The notes: generated by a model from the sequence alone, not told the origin. Counted from the stretch's first letter, positions 18,717 through 31,093 are shown. The stretch is 64,000 nt of DNA from Parazoarcus communis SWub3 = DSM 12120 (GCF_003226565.1 NZ_QKOE01000012.1:62001-126000); one strand, 5' to 3'. Made by a program: numbers and translations.

Positions 18717-20129
18717 TCAAGCAGCCAGCGATACCCCTTCATCGGCGATTGCCAGCTTGGCTTCACGCAAGGCGGCATATTCGTCCTCCCAGAACCATTT
18801 CTCCTCGCCAAAAGCCGGCTTCAGGTGATGCAGCCAGGTGGCCTGCTCGTCGTAGCGGGCAAAGAACGGACGCTGCACCCAGTCCGGATTGCGCCCCTGA
18901 ATGAAGCGCAGCACGAAAACCTTCTCGCCGGCGATCTCGGCCACCCCTTGCACCTCGACCTTACCCGGGCTGGCGCTCATGCTCGGTCCGCGCGCAGTCC
19001 GCGCCAGGCCCGAGACCTGCTGCATGGCTTCACGGTAGATCTGCCACGCCCGCGCCAGCGGCACCTCGAAGTAGTTACGTGCGCCGGTGTCGCGTTCGAC
19101 GAAGAAGTAGTAAGGCACGATGCCCAGACTGACCTGGGTCTGCCACATGCGCGCCCACACCGCCGGATCGTCGTTGATGTGGGCAATCAGCGGTCCCTGC
19201 GCGCGGATCACCGCCCCGGTGGCACGGATGCGCTGGATGGCGGCGCGTGCTGCGGGCGTTTCCAGTTCGCGCCAGTGGTTGTAATGCGCCATCAGCGCAA
19301 CATGCTTGCCCGCCTTGACCATGCGTTCGAGCAGACGGATCAGGTCGTCGGCATCGTCGGCGCCCAGGAAGCGATGCGGCCAGAAGCTGAGTGCCTTGGT
19401 ACCGATGCGGATGGTCTGGATGTGATCAAAGTCCGCCGCCAGCAGGGGCTCTAGATAGCCCTGAAGGTGCTTGGTCTTCATCACCATCGGATCGCCGCCG
19501 GTAAATAGCAGGTCGGTGACTTCGTCATGATGACGCAGATAGTCGTGCAGCATGCGGGCTTCGGATGCGGCGATACGCAGTGCCTTGTCGCCGACAAACT
19601 GCGCCCAGCGGAAGCAGAAAGTGCAATAGCTGTGGCAGGTCTGCCCCTGACTGGGAAAGAACAACACCGTCTCGCGGTATTTGTGCTGGATACCCTCGAG
19701 CCGATTGCCAGCGGCGTCGCGCGGCATGTTCATTTCCATCTGGTCTGCCGGATGCGGATTGAGTTCCAGACGGATGTCATGCGCCGCAGCCTCGATTTCC
19801 GCCTTGTCTGCACCCGCCTGGTAGAGCGCGGCAATGCGGTCGAAATGCGCATCGGTCAGCATGCCGCGCTGCGGAAAGGTGAGCTGGAAGATGGGATCGT
19901 CCGGCACCTGACTCCAGTCGATGAGCTCGTCGATCACATACTGGTTGACGCGGAAGGGCAGGACCGTCGACACCACCTTCATCTCGAAGCGCTGCGCCGG
20001 TGTCAATCGTGACAAAGGCTCGATGCGATCAAGATCACGTTGTGTGAATACGGAGAAGGGTCGGTGGGCCACCTCGGCATCAACCGCAGTCGGCCAGTGG
20101 CGTACGAGGGGGGAATTGAGCGTGTTCAT
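18717..20129 (-). CDS. KamA-family radical SAM protein (lysine 2,3-aminomutase-like)
   Basis: 470 residues. The [4Fe-4S] motif CHSYCTFC (Cys-x3-Cys-x2-Cys) lies near residue 166 and LLFTGGDPMVM follows. This matches PLP- and SAM-dependent aminomutases. The PLP lysine is kept in SASPGK, but the usual DAPGGGGK loop is shortened. The Asp that holds the epsilon-amino group of lysine in the clostridial enzyme has no equivalent here, so the substrate may not be free lysine. It is longer than EpmB (about 340 residues). Shine-Dalgarno AAGGAG precedes the ATG. Its neighbours give no pathway clue. Confidence 0.8.
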   Translation of the reverse strand: MNTLNSPLVRHWPTAVDAEVAHRPFSVFTQRDLDRIEPLSRLTPAQRFEMKVVSTVLPFRVNQYVIDELIDWSQVPDDPIFQLTFPQRGMLTDAHFDRIAALYQAGADKAEIEAAAHDIRLELNPHPADQMEMNMPRDAAGNRLEGIQHKYRETVLFFPSQGQTCHSYCTFCFRWAQFVGDKALRIAASEARMLHDYLRHHDEVTDLLFTGGDPMVMKTKHLQGYLEPLLAADFDHIQTIRIGTKALSFWPHRFLGADDADDLIRLLERMVKAGKHVALMAHYNHWRELETPAARAAIQRIRATGAVIRAQGPLIAHINDDPAVWARMWQTQVSLGIVPYYFFVERDTGARNYFEVPLARAWQIYREAMQQVSGLARTARGPSMSASPGKVEVQGVAEIAGEKVFVLRFIQGRNPDWVQRPFFARYDEQATWLHHLKPAFGEEKWFWEDEYAALREAKLAIADEGVSLAA

Positions 20130-20381
20130 GAGCGTCTCCTTTCGATACCGTCCGGTCGCACAACAAAACAGCTTGCGTCGCCGCGCGCTCGGATCGGGTC
20201 AGGATCTGGACGGGCACGAAAAGCCCGCCATGGGATGCGAGTGCGCAACGCAAACGCTGCCGGCAGCACGAAGCGCCAGCAAGAAGGCCGCAGATACTAT
20301 CCTCTAAATTGTGTTTGGGCAAACGCTTAGAGGCGCACACAGGGCGGAAGTTCCCCACGCACACCGCGGGCGCTGCCGCGC

Positions 20382-22850
20382 TCAGTCGGGTGGCAGTTCG
20401 TCGGCAGGAACCGGTTTGCCGAACAGATACCCCTGGCAGGCAGCACAGCCGATGCGGTTCAGATAGTCGAACTGATCGGCGTTCTCGACCCCCTCGGCGA
20501 TCACGTTCAAGCGCAGTTGCCGTGCCATGACCACCACGGCGGCGACGATCATGCGATCGTCCTCGTCATCGACGATGTCGGCCACGAAGCTGCGGTCGAT
20601 CTTGAGCGTGTCGACCGGAAAGCGCTTCAGATAGGCCAGCGACGAATAGCCTGTGCCGAAGTCATCGATCGACAGCTTTACCCCAAGCGCCTTGAGCCGC
20701 CCAAGCATCTCAATCGCCTGATCGGGCCGGGTCATGATGGTGCTTTCGGTCAGTTCCAGCGTCAGCAGGCGGGCGGGAAAGTCGGTTTCGGCCAGCGTCT
20801 CCCGCACCATGTCGACCAGGTTGTCGTCGGCAAACTGCCGGGACGAGAGATTGACCGCCACCGACAGCAGGCGCCCGGAATCCAGCCATCTGCGCCCCTG
20901 CCGGCATGCCGCCCGCAACACCCAGGCGCCCAGCGGGATGATCAGGCCGGTATCCTCAGCCACCGGGACGAAACGCAGGGGCGACACCAGGCCCTCCTGT
21001 GGGTGGTTCCAGCGCACCAGCGCCTCCACCGCGATCATGTGCCCGGTCGCCACCGAAACCACCGGCTGGTAGTGCACCACCAGTTCATTGCGTTCGAGCG
21101 CGCGGCGCAGGGCGGCTTCGAGCGCCAGTCGTTCCTGTGCGGCGCGGGTCAGTTCCTCGGTATAGAAGCGATAGGTATTGCGCCCACCCGCCTTGGCTTC
21201 ATATAGCGCCGCGTCCGCATTGCGCACAAGTTGCAGATGTTCCTCGGTGTCTTGCGGGTACATCGCGATGCCGATACTGGCGCCGACGAAGACTTCCTGC
21301 CCATTCGCCAGACGGAAAGGCTGATTCATCAGATCGATGATTTCCTGCGCAAAAGTTGCGACGTCGGCCGGGCGCTGGATGCGGTCGAGCAGGATGACGA
21401 ACTCATCACCTCCCAGACGCGCGAGGGTATCTTCGGCGCGGATCCGCCCTCGCAAGCGGCCCGCAATCTCGACCAGCAGGGCATCGCCCGCGGGGTGGCC
21501 CAGGCTGTCGTTGACGTTCTTGAAGCGGTCGATGTCCATGAACAACACCGCCAGCATCTTGCCGCTACGACGCACGCGCTCGACGGCATGCTCCAGACGC
21601 AGATTGAGCAATACCCGGTTGGGCAGTGCAGTCAGCGCATCGAAGTGTGCCAGGTGCTGCAGACGGGCTTCCGTTTCCTTCATGCGGCTGATGTCGGAAA
21701 ACAGGCCAACGAAATGCGTGATGAAGCCCTCGGCATCACGGACCAGTGACAGCGTCAGCAGCAACGGGAACGCCTCGCCCGCCTTGCGTCGCCCCCAGAC
21801 TTCGCCTTGCCAATGCCCGGATTCGGCCACCTGCTTCCACATGTCTTCGTGAAAAGGGGGCGTTCCGCGAACAGACTGCAGACGCTCCGGCGTTTCACCC
21901 AACACCTCGTCGGCATCGTAGCCGGTGATCCTCGTAAACGCCTGGTTGACAGCAACAATGCGGTGGTCGACATCCGTGATCAGCACACCTTCGGCCGTGT
22001 TCTCGAACACCGCGGCGGCCTGCTGAAGCCGCTCCTCGATCAGCTTCTGCTCGGTAATGTCCTGCACCGTTCCGATCGCGGTGGCCATCCGGCCGCTGGC
22101 ATCACGCTGAAACTCGGCACGCATCCGGATCCAGCACAGCCGACCCGCCACACGGATGCGGTGCTGGACATCGTAAGGCGCACCGCTCAGCGCCGCCTGC
22201 CAGGCCTGGTCGACACGCAGCAGGTCCTCGGGATGCACTGCCTCGATAAAGGCGTCATGATCCAGCGGCGCCTTGCCGTTGACCCCGAAAATCCGCCTCG
22301 CCTCAGCCGACCACTCCAGCTGGCCGCTGATCAGGTCGAAACACCAGCTGCCGGTCTGCGCCACCGCCTGGGCATGTTCGAGCTCGGTCTGGCTGCGGCG
22401 CAGGGCATCCTCGACCTGTTTCTGCGCGGTCACATCACGGCTGATGCCAATCAAGCCAAGCAGCCCGTTACGGTCCTTGAACGGCGTTTTCAGGGTGTCG
22501 AGCAGCACGCGCCGATTGTCGGGGTAGACCACCCACTCCTCGTTGCGCATGGGCACGCCCGCGGTGACGACCTGGCGGTCGCGCATCACATAGGCGTCGG
22601 CAACCACGGAGGGAAAGATCTCCGCATCCGTTCGCCCGATCAGGCGCGCCTCCGGCATGCCGGCGTAGGCTTCGAATGCACGGTTGCAGCCCAGGTAACG
22701 CCCGGCCTCGTCCTTGAAGAACACCAGGTCGGGAATGGCATCGATCACGGTACGCAAGAGCCCGCCTTCCCGGTCAAGCAGGGAAAGCGCCCTGGCCAGA
22801 TCGTCCAGTGATGAAGGCGGCGACTGCGTATGCATTATGGCGTAGACCAT
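20382..22850 (-). CDS. PAS-GGDEF-EAL cyclic-di-GMP signalling protein
   Basis: About 822 residues. Three PAS domains occupy roughly the first 400 residues (DAIPDLVFFKDEAGRYLG, then a PAS_3-like domain, then NTAEGVLITDVDHRIVAVN), followed by a diguanylate cyclase domain with intact LARLGGDEFVILLD, and an EAL domain with EALVRWNHP and the DDFGTGYSSLAYL loop. Both synthesis and hydrolysis of cyclic di-GMP are therefore possible. No signal peptide or membrane segment is seen. Start is uncertain between ATG 22850 and ATG 22835; neither has a good Shine-Dalgarno sequence, and longer upstream frames run into the pccA terminator. Confidence 0.87.
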   Translation of the reverse strand: MVYAIMHTQSPPSSLDDLARALSLLDREGGLLRTVIDAIPDLVFFKDEAGRYLGCNRAFEAYAGMPEARLIGRTDAEIFPSVVADAYVMRDRQVVTAGVPMRNEEWVVYPDNRRVLLDTLKTPFKDRNGLLGLIGISRDVTAQKQVEDALRRSQTELEHAQAVAQTGSWCFDLISGQLEWSAEARRIFGVNGKAPLDHDAFIEAVHPEDLLRVDQAWQAALSGAPYDVQHRIRVAGRLCWIRMRAEFQRDASGRMATAIGTVQDITEQKLIEERLQQAAAVFENTAEGVLITDVDHRIVAVNQAFTRITGYDADEVLGETPERLQSVRGTPPFHEDMWKQVAESGHWQGEVWGRRKAGEAFPLLLTLSLVRDAEGFITHFVGLFSDISRMKETEARLQHLAHFDALTALPNRVLLNLRLEHAVERVRRSGKMLAVLFMDIDRFKNVNDSLGHPAGDALLVEIAGRLRGRIRAEDTLARLGGDEFVILLDRIQRPADVATFAQEIIDLMNQPFRLANGQEVFVGASIGIAMYPQDTEEHLQLVRNADAALYEAKAGGRNTYRFYTEELTRAAQERLALEAALRRALERNELVVHYQPVVSVATGHMIAVEALVRWNHPQEGLVSPLRFVPVAEDTGLIIPLGAWVLRAACRQGRRWLDSGRLLSVAVNLSSRQFADDNLVDMVRETLAETDFPARLLTLELTESTIMTRPDQAIEMLGRLKALGVKLSIDDFGTGYSSLAYLKRFPVDTLKIDRSFVADIVDDEDDRMIVAAVVVMARQLRLNVIAEGVENADQFDYLNRIGCAACQGYLFGKPVPADELPPD

Positions 22851-22931
22851 ACACGCGTCATTCTGCCCTGCGCCACCGTTTTTTGTGCCGCACGTCCCTC
22901 GTGACGAAACCCGCCTCAAGACCGGGTGGAC

Positions 22932-22957
22932 AAAAAAGGGCCCGCTTGCGCGGGCCC
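22932..22957 (-). terminator. Rho-independent terminator of the propionyl-CoA operon
   Basis: GGGCCCGC-TTGC-GCGGGCCC (22938-22957) followed by six T on the minus strand (22937-22932), about 85 bp after the carboxylase alpha stop. Confidence 0.88.
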
Positions 22958-23040
22958 GCTCCCCCGACAGGCACCCCACCGGCCAAACCGGCAGGATCTC
23001 CCTCCCTATCGAACGAAAAACCGATGAACCGGGGTAAGGA

Positions 23041-25026
23041 TCACTCGAACTCGATGATGACCTCATCCACCGACAGGCTGGCACCCGGCTTGGCAACGAT
23101 CTTCTTGACCTTGACGTCGTTGTCCGCCTTGAGCACGTTTTCCATCTTCATCGCCTCGATGACGGCCAGCTTCTCACCTGTCTTCACCTCCTGCCCTTCG
23201 ACCACCGACACCTCACGCAGCAGGCCAGGCATCGGCGACAGCAGGAACTTGGACAGATCGGGCGGCAGCTTCTCCGGCATCAGCGACAGCAGGCGAGCGG
23301 CATTGACCGTCATCACCATCGGCGCAACCTGCAGACCGAAGTGCGAGATCAGATAACGCAGGCCACGACGCTCCAGCTGCAGGCAGACCGGCCGACCATT
23401 GACCGTGCCCTTGAACAGCAGGTCACCAAAGCGCCAGTCGGACACGATCTCGTAGGTCTTGTCGGCATGGGTCAGCGCTACACCGCCCGCGATCGGACGG
23501 GCGCTGATCGGGTAGTGCTTGCCGCTCATCACGACGACCCAGTCCGTGGCAACCTTGCGGCCGTGACCGGCCAACTGCCCATCGATCTGGACCGCGCGCT
23601 CGATGTAACGCAGACGGGCGAAGGTAGCCACCGCAGCGAGCAGCACCGGATCGTCGTGCGGGACCATCGACGCATCAAACCCCTGCGGGTATTCCTCGGC
23701 GATGAAACCGGTGTTGAAGTTGCCAGAGCAGAAGCGCGGATGCTGCAGCAAGGCAGCCTGGAACGGAATGTTGGAGCTGATGCCACGGATCACGAAGGCG
23801 TTGAGCGCATCGCGCATGCGTTCGATGGCTTGTTCGCGGGTCGCACCGTGCACGATCAGCTTGGCGATCATCGAATCGTAGTACATCGAGATCTCACCGC
23901 CGTCGTACACGCCGGTATCGACACGCACGCCATTCCCTTCTTCCGGCGGCTGGAACTTGACCAGACGACCAGTGGAGGGCAGAAAGCCGCGGAACGGGTC
24001 TTCAGCGTTGATGCGGCACTCCATCGACCAGCCGTCGAGCTTGATGTCGGCCTGACCAAAGGACAGCTTCTCGCCCGCGGCGACGCGAATCATCTGCTCG
24101 ACCAGATCGATGCCGGTAATGTTCTCGGTGACCGGATGTTCGACCTGCAGGCGGGTGTTCATCTCCAGGAAGTAGAAGCTCTTGTCGGCGCCGACGACGA
24201 ACTCCACCGTGCCAGCGGACTGGTAGTTCACCGCCTTGGCCAGCGCCACCGCCTGTTCGCCCATCGCCTTGCGGGTAGCGGGGTCGAGGAAGGGGCTCGG
24301 CGCCTCTTCGATGACTTTCTGGTGACGACGCTGAATGGAACACTCGCGCTCGTGCAGGTACAGCGTGTTGCCATGCGCATCGGCCAGGATCTGGATCTCG
24401 ATGTGACGCGGCTCAACGACAAACTTCTCGATGAACACACGATCATCGCCAAAGCTGTTGCGGGCTTCATTGACGCAGGAGGAGAAGCCCTCGTGCGCTT
24501 CCTTGTCGTTGAAGGCAACGCGCAAACCCTTGCCACCGCCACCGGCAGACGCCTTGATCATGACCGGATAACCGATCTTGCGTGCGATCTCGACCGCCTC
24601 GTCCGGACCGGCAATGGCGTCGTTGTAACCCGGAATGGTGTTGACGCCGGCTTCCATCGCCAGCTTCTTCGATTCGATCTTGTCGCCCATCTTGGCGACC
24701 GAATAGTGCTTGGGACCGATGAAGACGATGCCCTCTTCTTCCAGCCGGCGGGAGAAGGCTTCGTTCTCCGACAGGAAGCCATAGCCCGGATGCACCGCCT
24801 CGGCGCCGGTCTGCTTGCACGCGGCGATGATCTTGTCGATGACCAGATAGGACTCTTTCGACGGCGCCGGGCCGATGCACACGGCCTCGTCGGCCATGTC
24901 GACGAACAGCGCATCCTTGTCTGCCTCGGAATGCACGGCAACGGTGGCAATGCCCATCTTGCGGGCAGTCTTGATGACGCGGCAGGCAATTTCACCGCGG
25001 TTTGCAATCAGGATCTTCTTAAACAC
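23041..25026 (-). CDS. pccA: Acetyl/propionyl-CoA carboxylase alpha subunit (biotin carboxylase + BCCP)
   Basis: 661 residues from a GTG at 25026 with GGAGG 6 nt upstream. The N-terminal biotin carboxylase begins MFKKILIANRGE, has the ATP-grasp glycine loop KASAGGGGKGLR and the ERECSIQRRHQK stretch. The C-terminus is a biotinyl domain with the biotinylated Lys in AMKMEN. Together with the beta subunit at 25169-26701 it carboxylates propionyl-CoA to methylmalonyl-CoA; the mutase and MeaB genes upstream support propionyl-CoA as main substrate. It is last in the operon. A 41-codon leader ORF with the same first residues ends inside this start site, suggesting translational coupling. Confidence 0.92.
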   Translation of the reverse strand: MFKKILIANRGEIACRVIKTARKMGIATVAVHSEADKDALFVDMADEAVCIGPAPSKESYLVIDKIIAACKQTGAEAVHPGYGFLSENEAFSRRLEEEGIVFIGPKHYSVAKMGDKIESKKLAMEAGVNTIPGYNDAIAGPDEAVEIARKIGYPVMIKASAGGGGKGLRVAFNDKEAHEGFSSCVNEARNSFGDDRVFIEKFVVEPRHIEIQILADAHGNTLYLHERECSIQRRHQKVIEEAPSPFLDPATRKAMGEQAVALAKAVNYQSAGTVEFVVGADKSFYFLEMNTRLQVEHPVTENITGIDLVEQMIRVAAGEKLSFGQADIKLDGWSMECRINAEDPFRGFLPSTGRLVKFQPPEEGNGVRVDTGVYDGGEISMYYDSMIAKLIVHGATREQAIERMRDALNAFVIRGISSNIPFQAALLQHPRFCSGNFNTGFIAEEYPQGFDASMVPHDDPVLLAAVATFARLRYIERAVQIDGQLAGHGRKVATDWVVVMSGKHYPISARPIAGGVALTHADKTYEIVSDWRFGDLLFKGTVNGRPVCLQLERRGLRYLISHFGLQVAPMVMTVNAARLLSLMPEKLPPDLSKFLLSPMPGLLREVSVVEGQEVKTGEKLAVIEAMKMENVLKADNDVKVKKIVAKPGASLSVDEVIIEFE

Positions 25027-25143
25027 TTTGTACCTCCGCGGTGAAACCGCCTGCGCACGTTACACGTGCCAGGCAATGTGACGTCGTCGCTGCGCCGCTT
25101 CGCGGCTGGTCACCGCGGTTTGCAATCAGGATCTTCTTGAACA
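24992..25143 (-). repeat. 34-bp direct repeat duplicating the start of pccA
   Basis: 24992-25025 (the first codons of pccA) and 25110-25143 are identical over 33 of 34 bases, 118 bp apart. The upstream copy has an ATG where pccA has GTG. It looks like a local duplication, or a relocation of the start. No transposase or terminal repeats are nearby. Confidence 0.85.
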
Positions 25144-25144
25144 T
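25019..25144 (-). CDS. Short leader ORF (41 codons) upstream of and overlapping pccA
   Basis: The ATG at 25144 follows GAGGAAAAATAGTT and encodes MFKKILIANRGD, a near copy of the pccA N-terminus, then unrelated sequence. Its TAA (25021-25019) overlaps the pccA GTG by 8 nt, an arrangement that allows ribosomes to restart on pccA. It contains a hairpin-capable stretch (GCACG/CGTGC, around 25058-25072). It could be a true leader peptide or the remnant of a duplicated gene start. Function unknown. Confidence 0.45.
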   Translation of the reverse strand: MFKKILIANRGDQPRSGAATTSHCLARVTCAGGFTAEVQSV

Positions 25145-25168
25145 AACTATTTTTCCTCGCGCGGCAGA

Positions 25169-26701
25169 TCAGAGCGGAATGTTGCCGTGCTTGCGCCACG
25201 GATTCTCGAGTTCCTTGTCCTTCAGCATGGCCAGCGAACGGCAGACGCGCTTGCGGGTCTCGTGCGGCATGATGACGTCGTCGATGAAGCCACGCGCGCC
25301 GGCAACGAAGGGGTTGGCGAAACGGGCCTTGTACTCGGCCTCGCGCGCGGCGATCTTTTCCGGATCGTTCTTTTCTTCGCGGAAGATGATCTCCACTGCA
25401 CCCTTCGGGCCCATGACCGCGATCTCGGCGCTGGGCCAGGCAAAGTTGACGTCGCCGCGCAGATGCTTGGACGACATCACGTCGTAGGCACCGCCGTAGG
25501 CCTTGCGGGTGATCAGGGTCACCTTGGGCACGGTGCATTCGGCGTAGGCATAGAGCAGCTTGGCGCCGTGCTTGATGATGCCACCGTATTCCTGGCTGGT
25601 GCCGGGCATGAAGCCGGGCACGTCGACCAGGGTGACCACCGGAATGTTGAAGGCGTCGCAGAAGCGCACGAAACGGGCGGCCTTGATCGAGCTCTTGATA
25701 TCCAGGCAGCCGGCCAGCACCAGCGGCTGGTTGGCGACGATGCCCACCGGCGAACCTTCCATACGGGCAAAGCCGATGATGATGTTCTTGGCGTAGTCGG
25801 GCTGAAGTTCGAAGAAGTCGCCATCGTCGACCATCTTGACGATCAGCTCCTTCATGTCATACGGCTGGTTCGGGTTGGCCGGCACCAGGGTGTCGAGCGA
25901 GTAGTCCAGACGATCCGGCGCATCGACTGCCGGAATGGTGGGCGGCTTCTCGCGGTTGGACGAAGGCAGGAAGCCCACCAGGCGGCGGGTCATCATCAGT
26001 GCCTCGACGTCGTTCTCGAAGGCGAGATCGGCGACACCGGACTTGGTGTTGTGGGTGATCGCGCCGCCCAGTTCCTCGGCGGTGACTTCCTCGTGGGTCA
26101 CCGTCTTGACCACTTCCGGACCGGTCACGAACATGTAGGAGGAATCCTTCACCATGAAGATGAAGTCGGTCATCGCCGGGCTATACACCGCACCGCCGGC
26201 GCACGGTCCCATGATCAGCGAGATCTGCGGCACCACGCCCGAGGCCAGCACATTGCGCTGGAACACATCGGCATAGCCACCGAGCGAATCCACGCCTTCC
26301 TGGATGCGCGCACCACCCGAGTCGTTGAGGCCGATCACCGGCGCGCCGACCTTCATTGCGTGGTCCATGACCTTGCAGATCTTCTCCGCGTGGGTTTCCG
26401 ACAGCGAACCGCCGAATACGGTGAAGTCCTGCGAGAACACGAATACCAGACGACCGTTGACCGTGCCGTAACCGGTCACCACGCCATCGCCGGGCACGTG
26501 GTCCGCATCCATGCCGAACTCGGCACAACGGTGCTCCTTGAACATGTCCCACTCTTCGAAGCTGCCGTCATCAAGGAACAGTTCGATGCGCTCGCGCGCG
26601 GTGAGCTTGCCCTTGGCGTGCTGGGCGTCGATACGCTTCTGGCCGCCACCGAGGCGGGCCTTGGCACGCTTCTCGTCCAGCTGGCGAATGATCTCTTGCA
26701 T
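25169..26701 (-). CDS. pccB: Acyl-CoA carboxylase beta subunit (propionyl-CoA carboxyltransferase)
   Basis: 510 residues, typical of PccB/MmdA carboxyltransferases. Two crotonase-like halves are seen: [19 protein letters not shown] (N-terminal oxyanion region) and [29 protein letters not shown] (C-terminal half). It transfers carboxyl from biotin to propionyl-CoA. AAGGAGGT lies 5 nt before the ATG, the strongest ribosome site in the operon. It sits between meaB and the leader ORF/pccA. Confidence 0.93.
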   Translation of the reverse strand: MQEIIRQLDEKRAKARLGGGQKRIDAQHAKGKLTARERIELFLDDGSFEEWDMFKEHRCAEFGMDADHVPGDGVVTGYGTVNGRLVFVFSQDFTVFGGSLSETHAEKICKVMDHAMKVGAPVIGLNDSGGARIQEGVDSLGGYADVFQRNVLASGVVPQISLIMGPCAGGAVYSPAMTDFIFMVKDSSYMFVTGPEVVKTVTHEEVTAEELGGAITHNTKSGVADLAFENDVEALMMTRRLVGFLPSSNREKPPTIPAVDAPDRLDYSLDTLVPANPNQPYDMKELIVKMVDDGDFFELQPDYAKNIIIGFARMEGSPVGIVANQPLVLAGCLDIKSSIKAARFVRFCDAFNIPVVTLVDVPGFMPGTSQEYGGIIKHGAKLLYAYAECTVPKVTLITRKAYGGAYDVMSSKHLRGDVNFAWPSAEIAVMGPKGAVEIIFREEKNDPEKIAAREAEYKARFANPFVAGARGFIDDVIMPHETRKRVCRSLAMLKDKELENPWRKHGNIPL

Positions 26702-26774
26702 TGATGACCTCCTTGTCGGTTTTCTGTTGGCCCCGCCACTCTGCCGGCAGGACGCAAATCCGGTACTGCAGTGT

Positions 26775-27785
26775 TCAGTTCATATAGCCCAGCAGACGCA
26801 GCGCTGCAGCCGAAGGCGTGGTGCTACCCGCCTCGACCGCCTGCGCCAGCTGCGGCAGTTCGTGCTTCACTTGCGGATGCTGGCGGAAACGGCTGCGCAA
26901 GCCAGCGTCGATCATGTCCCACATCCATGCCAGCGCCTGGTGGCGACGCTTGGCGTCGAACTCGCCGGACTTCGTGAGTACGGCGCGGTATTCCATCACC
27001 TGTTGCCAGAACTCGGCAATGCCATCCTGCTTGAGTGCGGACAAGGTCAGCACCGGTACCGTCCAGTTCGGGCTCATCGGCCGCAGCATGTGCAACGCGG
27101 TCTTGATCTGCGACTTTGCCCGCATCGCCGCCGAAGGGTCGATATCGGCCTTGTTGATGACGATCAGGTCGGCAATCTCCATGATGCCTTTCTTGATCGC
27201 CTGCAGGTCGTCGCCAGCATTGGGCAGCTGCAGCAGGCAGAAGATGTCGGTCATGCCCGCCACTGCAGTTTCAGACTGGCCGACGCCGACTGTCTCGACG
27301 ATGACCACGTCAAAACCGGCTGCCTCGCACACCAGCATCGTCTCGCGGGTCTTCTCTGCCACGCCGCCCAGACTGCAGGCCGAAGGGCTGGGGCGAATGA
27401 AGGCAGCGGTGTTCTGCGACAACTGCTCCATACGCGTCTTGTCGCCCAGAATGGAGCCGCCTGTCACCGACGACGAGGGATCCACCGCCAGCACCGCCAC
27501 CCGCAAGCCCTGTTCGATCAGATACAGGCCCAGCGCCTCGATGAAGGTGGACTTGCCCACCCCCGGTACACCGGAAATTCCCACCCGCATGGCCCGCCCG
27601 GTACTCGGCAGCAGAGCCTCGAGTACTGCGCGCGCGCGCGCCTTGTGATCGTCGCGCTGCGACTCGATCAGGGTGATGGTCTTGGCCAGCGGACGCAACT
27701 GACGCGCCAGCACGCCGTCCACCAGGGCGCGGTCGGCAGCGTCAAGGGCAGCCAGCGGGACAGACAGGTTTTCGGGCATGTTCAT
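26775..27785 (-). CDS. meaB: MeaB/ArgK-type GTPase chaperone of methylmalonyl-CoA mutase
   Basis: About 336 residues from ATG 27785 (27779 also possible). G3E GTPase: P-loop [31 protein letters not shown], and NKAD for guanine recognition. Proteins of this family load adenosylcobalamin into the mutase and prevent or repair its inactivation. It lies 98 bp downstream of the mutase gene in the same operon, as usual. The G-domain of IcmF in this window is a fused homologue. Confidence 0.92.
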   Translation of the reverse strand: MNMPENLSVPLAALDAADRALVDGVLARQLRPLAKTITLIESQRDDHKARARAVLEALLPSTGRAMRVGISGVPGVGKSTFIEALGLYLIEQGLRVAVLAVDPSSSVTGGSILGDKTRMEQLSQNTAAFIRPSPSACSLGGVAEKTRETMLVCEAAGFDVVIVETVGVGQSETAVAGMTDIFCLLQLPNAGDDLQAIKKGIMEIADLIVINKADIDPSAAMRAKSQIKTALHMLRPMSPNWTVPVLTLSALKQDGIAEFWQQVMEYRAVLTKSGEFDAKRRHQALAWMWDMIDAGLRSRFRQHPQVKHELPQLAQAVEAGSTTPSAAALRLLGYMN

Positions 27786-27883
27786 CGATATGGATGCTCG
27801 GGCACAGGTGGCGAGGCCACCTGCTGACGATCGGTCGGCTTGCAGCCGGGGCACCCCGCAGGGTACCCGGCTGCACACACAGA

Positions 27884-30061
<2,178 letters not shown>

Positions 30062-30418
30062 GAAAAACCCTCTCTGACTCAGTGGCCGCGCGTCTGCGCA
30101 GCAAGACCATGTTGGTGATGTTCTGTTGCGATCGTTGCGCCAGGCAGAAAACCCTGCGCACTCGACCGTCTCGTCATCCGCGCGACGACGAGACCGCCCG
30201 CGATAGCTCGCGGGCGGTCGCCGACGCTTCAAGGCGCAGCGTAGTCCCTCTCATGTTCTTCAGGTGCTGGACCCGAAGCCTCCCATGCTACGCCGCGCGA
30301 AGAAAGTTGACTTGTTGCAGTGACGAAATAATACTTTATCCATAATTATGAATGCAATGGGTCAGAAGCACTCCGTCAAAAACAGGTATGCTTCGCCCTC
30401 ACGAGATCCACACAGGCC
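30062..30418. promoter_or_regulatory. Divergent control region between the mutase operon and gntR
   Basis: 357 bp without a gene. On the minus strand TTGCAT (30357-30352), an 18-bp spacer and TATTAT (30333-30328) form a credible sigma-70 promoter for the mutase operon. The palindrome CATAATTATG (30341-30350) lies exactly within the spacer, the usual place for a repressor operator. The leader from about 30320 to the ATG is about 260 nt; I see no cobalamin riboswitch in it. gntR begins 68 bp beyond the palindrome on the other side. Confidence 0.55.
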
Positions 30419-31090
30419 ATGACTGCGTCCCGCATTGCACCCCTCGCGCTCTATCAGGAAGTCGCCGAACGTCTGCGACAGCGCATCTTCGCCCATGAAC
30501 TGCCGCCCGGCACCTGGGTGGACGAACAGGCACTGGCCGAGCAGTACGGCATCTCCCGCACCCCGCTGCGGGAAGCGCTGAAGGTACTGGCCTCCGAGGG
30601 GCTGGTCACACTCAAGCCGCGTCGCGGCTGCTACGTCACCGAAATTTCCGAGCGCGATCTGGACGAAATCTTCACCGTCATGGCAATGCTGGAGGGCGAG
30701 TGCGCCCGATCCTCAGCCAGCCGGGCCAGCGACAAGGATCTCGACAGCCTCAGGCACATTCACGAAGACCTCGAGCATGCCGCCAGCAAACGCGACATCG
30801 ACGCCTTCTTCGAGGCCAACCAGGCCTTTCACCACGCACTGCAACAGTTGGCCGACAACCGCTGGCTTCTGCATGTGATCGAGGACCTGCGCAAGGTCAT
30901 CAAGCTGTCACGCCATCACTCGCTGTTCTCGGAAGGCCGTCTTGAGCAATCCCTGGCAGAGCACCGCAACATCCTCGACGCTTTGCTCGAACGCAACCCG
31001 GATGCCGCCGAGCAACGCATGCGCGAACACATCCGCAGCGGCCGTGCCGCCCTCGCCCGCATTGCCGAGGCCCGCAACCGGGCTGCGTGA
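30419..31090 (+). CDS. GntR-family (FCD) transcriptional regulator
   Basis: 223 residues. N-terminal winged helix (YQEVAERLRQRIFAHELPPG, then EQALAEQYGISRTPLREALKVLASEGLV) and C-terminal all-helical FCD ligand domain with Asp/His residues (DAFFEANQAFHHAL, AEHRNILDAL) typical of FadR-like sensors of acids or metals. Divergent from the mutase operon, it most likely represses that operon and itself, with an intermediate such as an acyl-CoA or methylcitrate-type acid as effector (inferred). The stop lies 3 bp from that of the convergent CBS-domain gene. Confidence 0.88.
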   Translation: MTASRIAPLALYQEVAERLRQRIFAHELPPGTWVDEQALAEQYGISRTPLREALKVLASEGLVTLKPRRGCYVTEISERDLDEIFTVMAMLEGECARSSASRASDKDLDSLRHIHEDLEHAASKRDIDAFFEANQAFHHALQQLADNRWLLHVIEDLRKVIKLSRHHSLFSEGRLEQSLAEHRNILDALLERNPDAAEQRMREHIRSGRAALARIAEARNRAA

Positions 31091-31093
31091 GCC

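Noticed and set aside
24992-25143. Direct repeat read as an insertion-sequence footprint
   Set aside because: There is no transposase, no terminal inverted repeats, and the repeat is coding sequence of the adjacent gene. A local duplication explains it better.
30062-30320. Cobalamin riboswitch in the mutase operon leader
   Set aside because: I see neither a B12 box nor a credible fold in this leader. Regulation by the GntR protein is sufficient.
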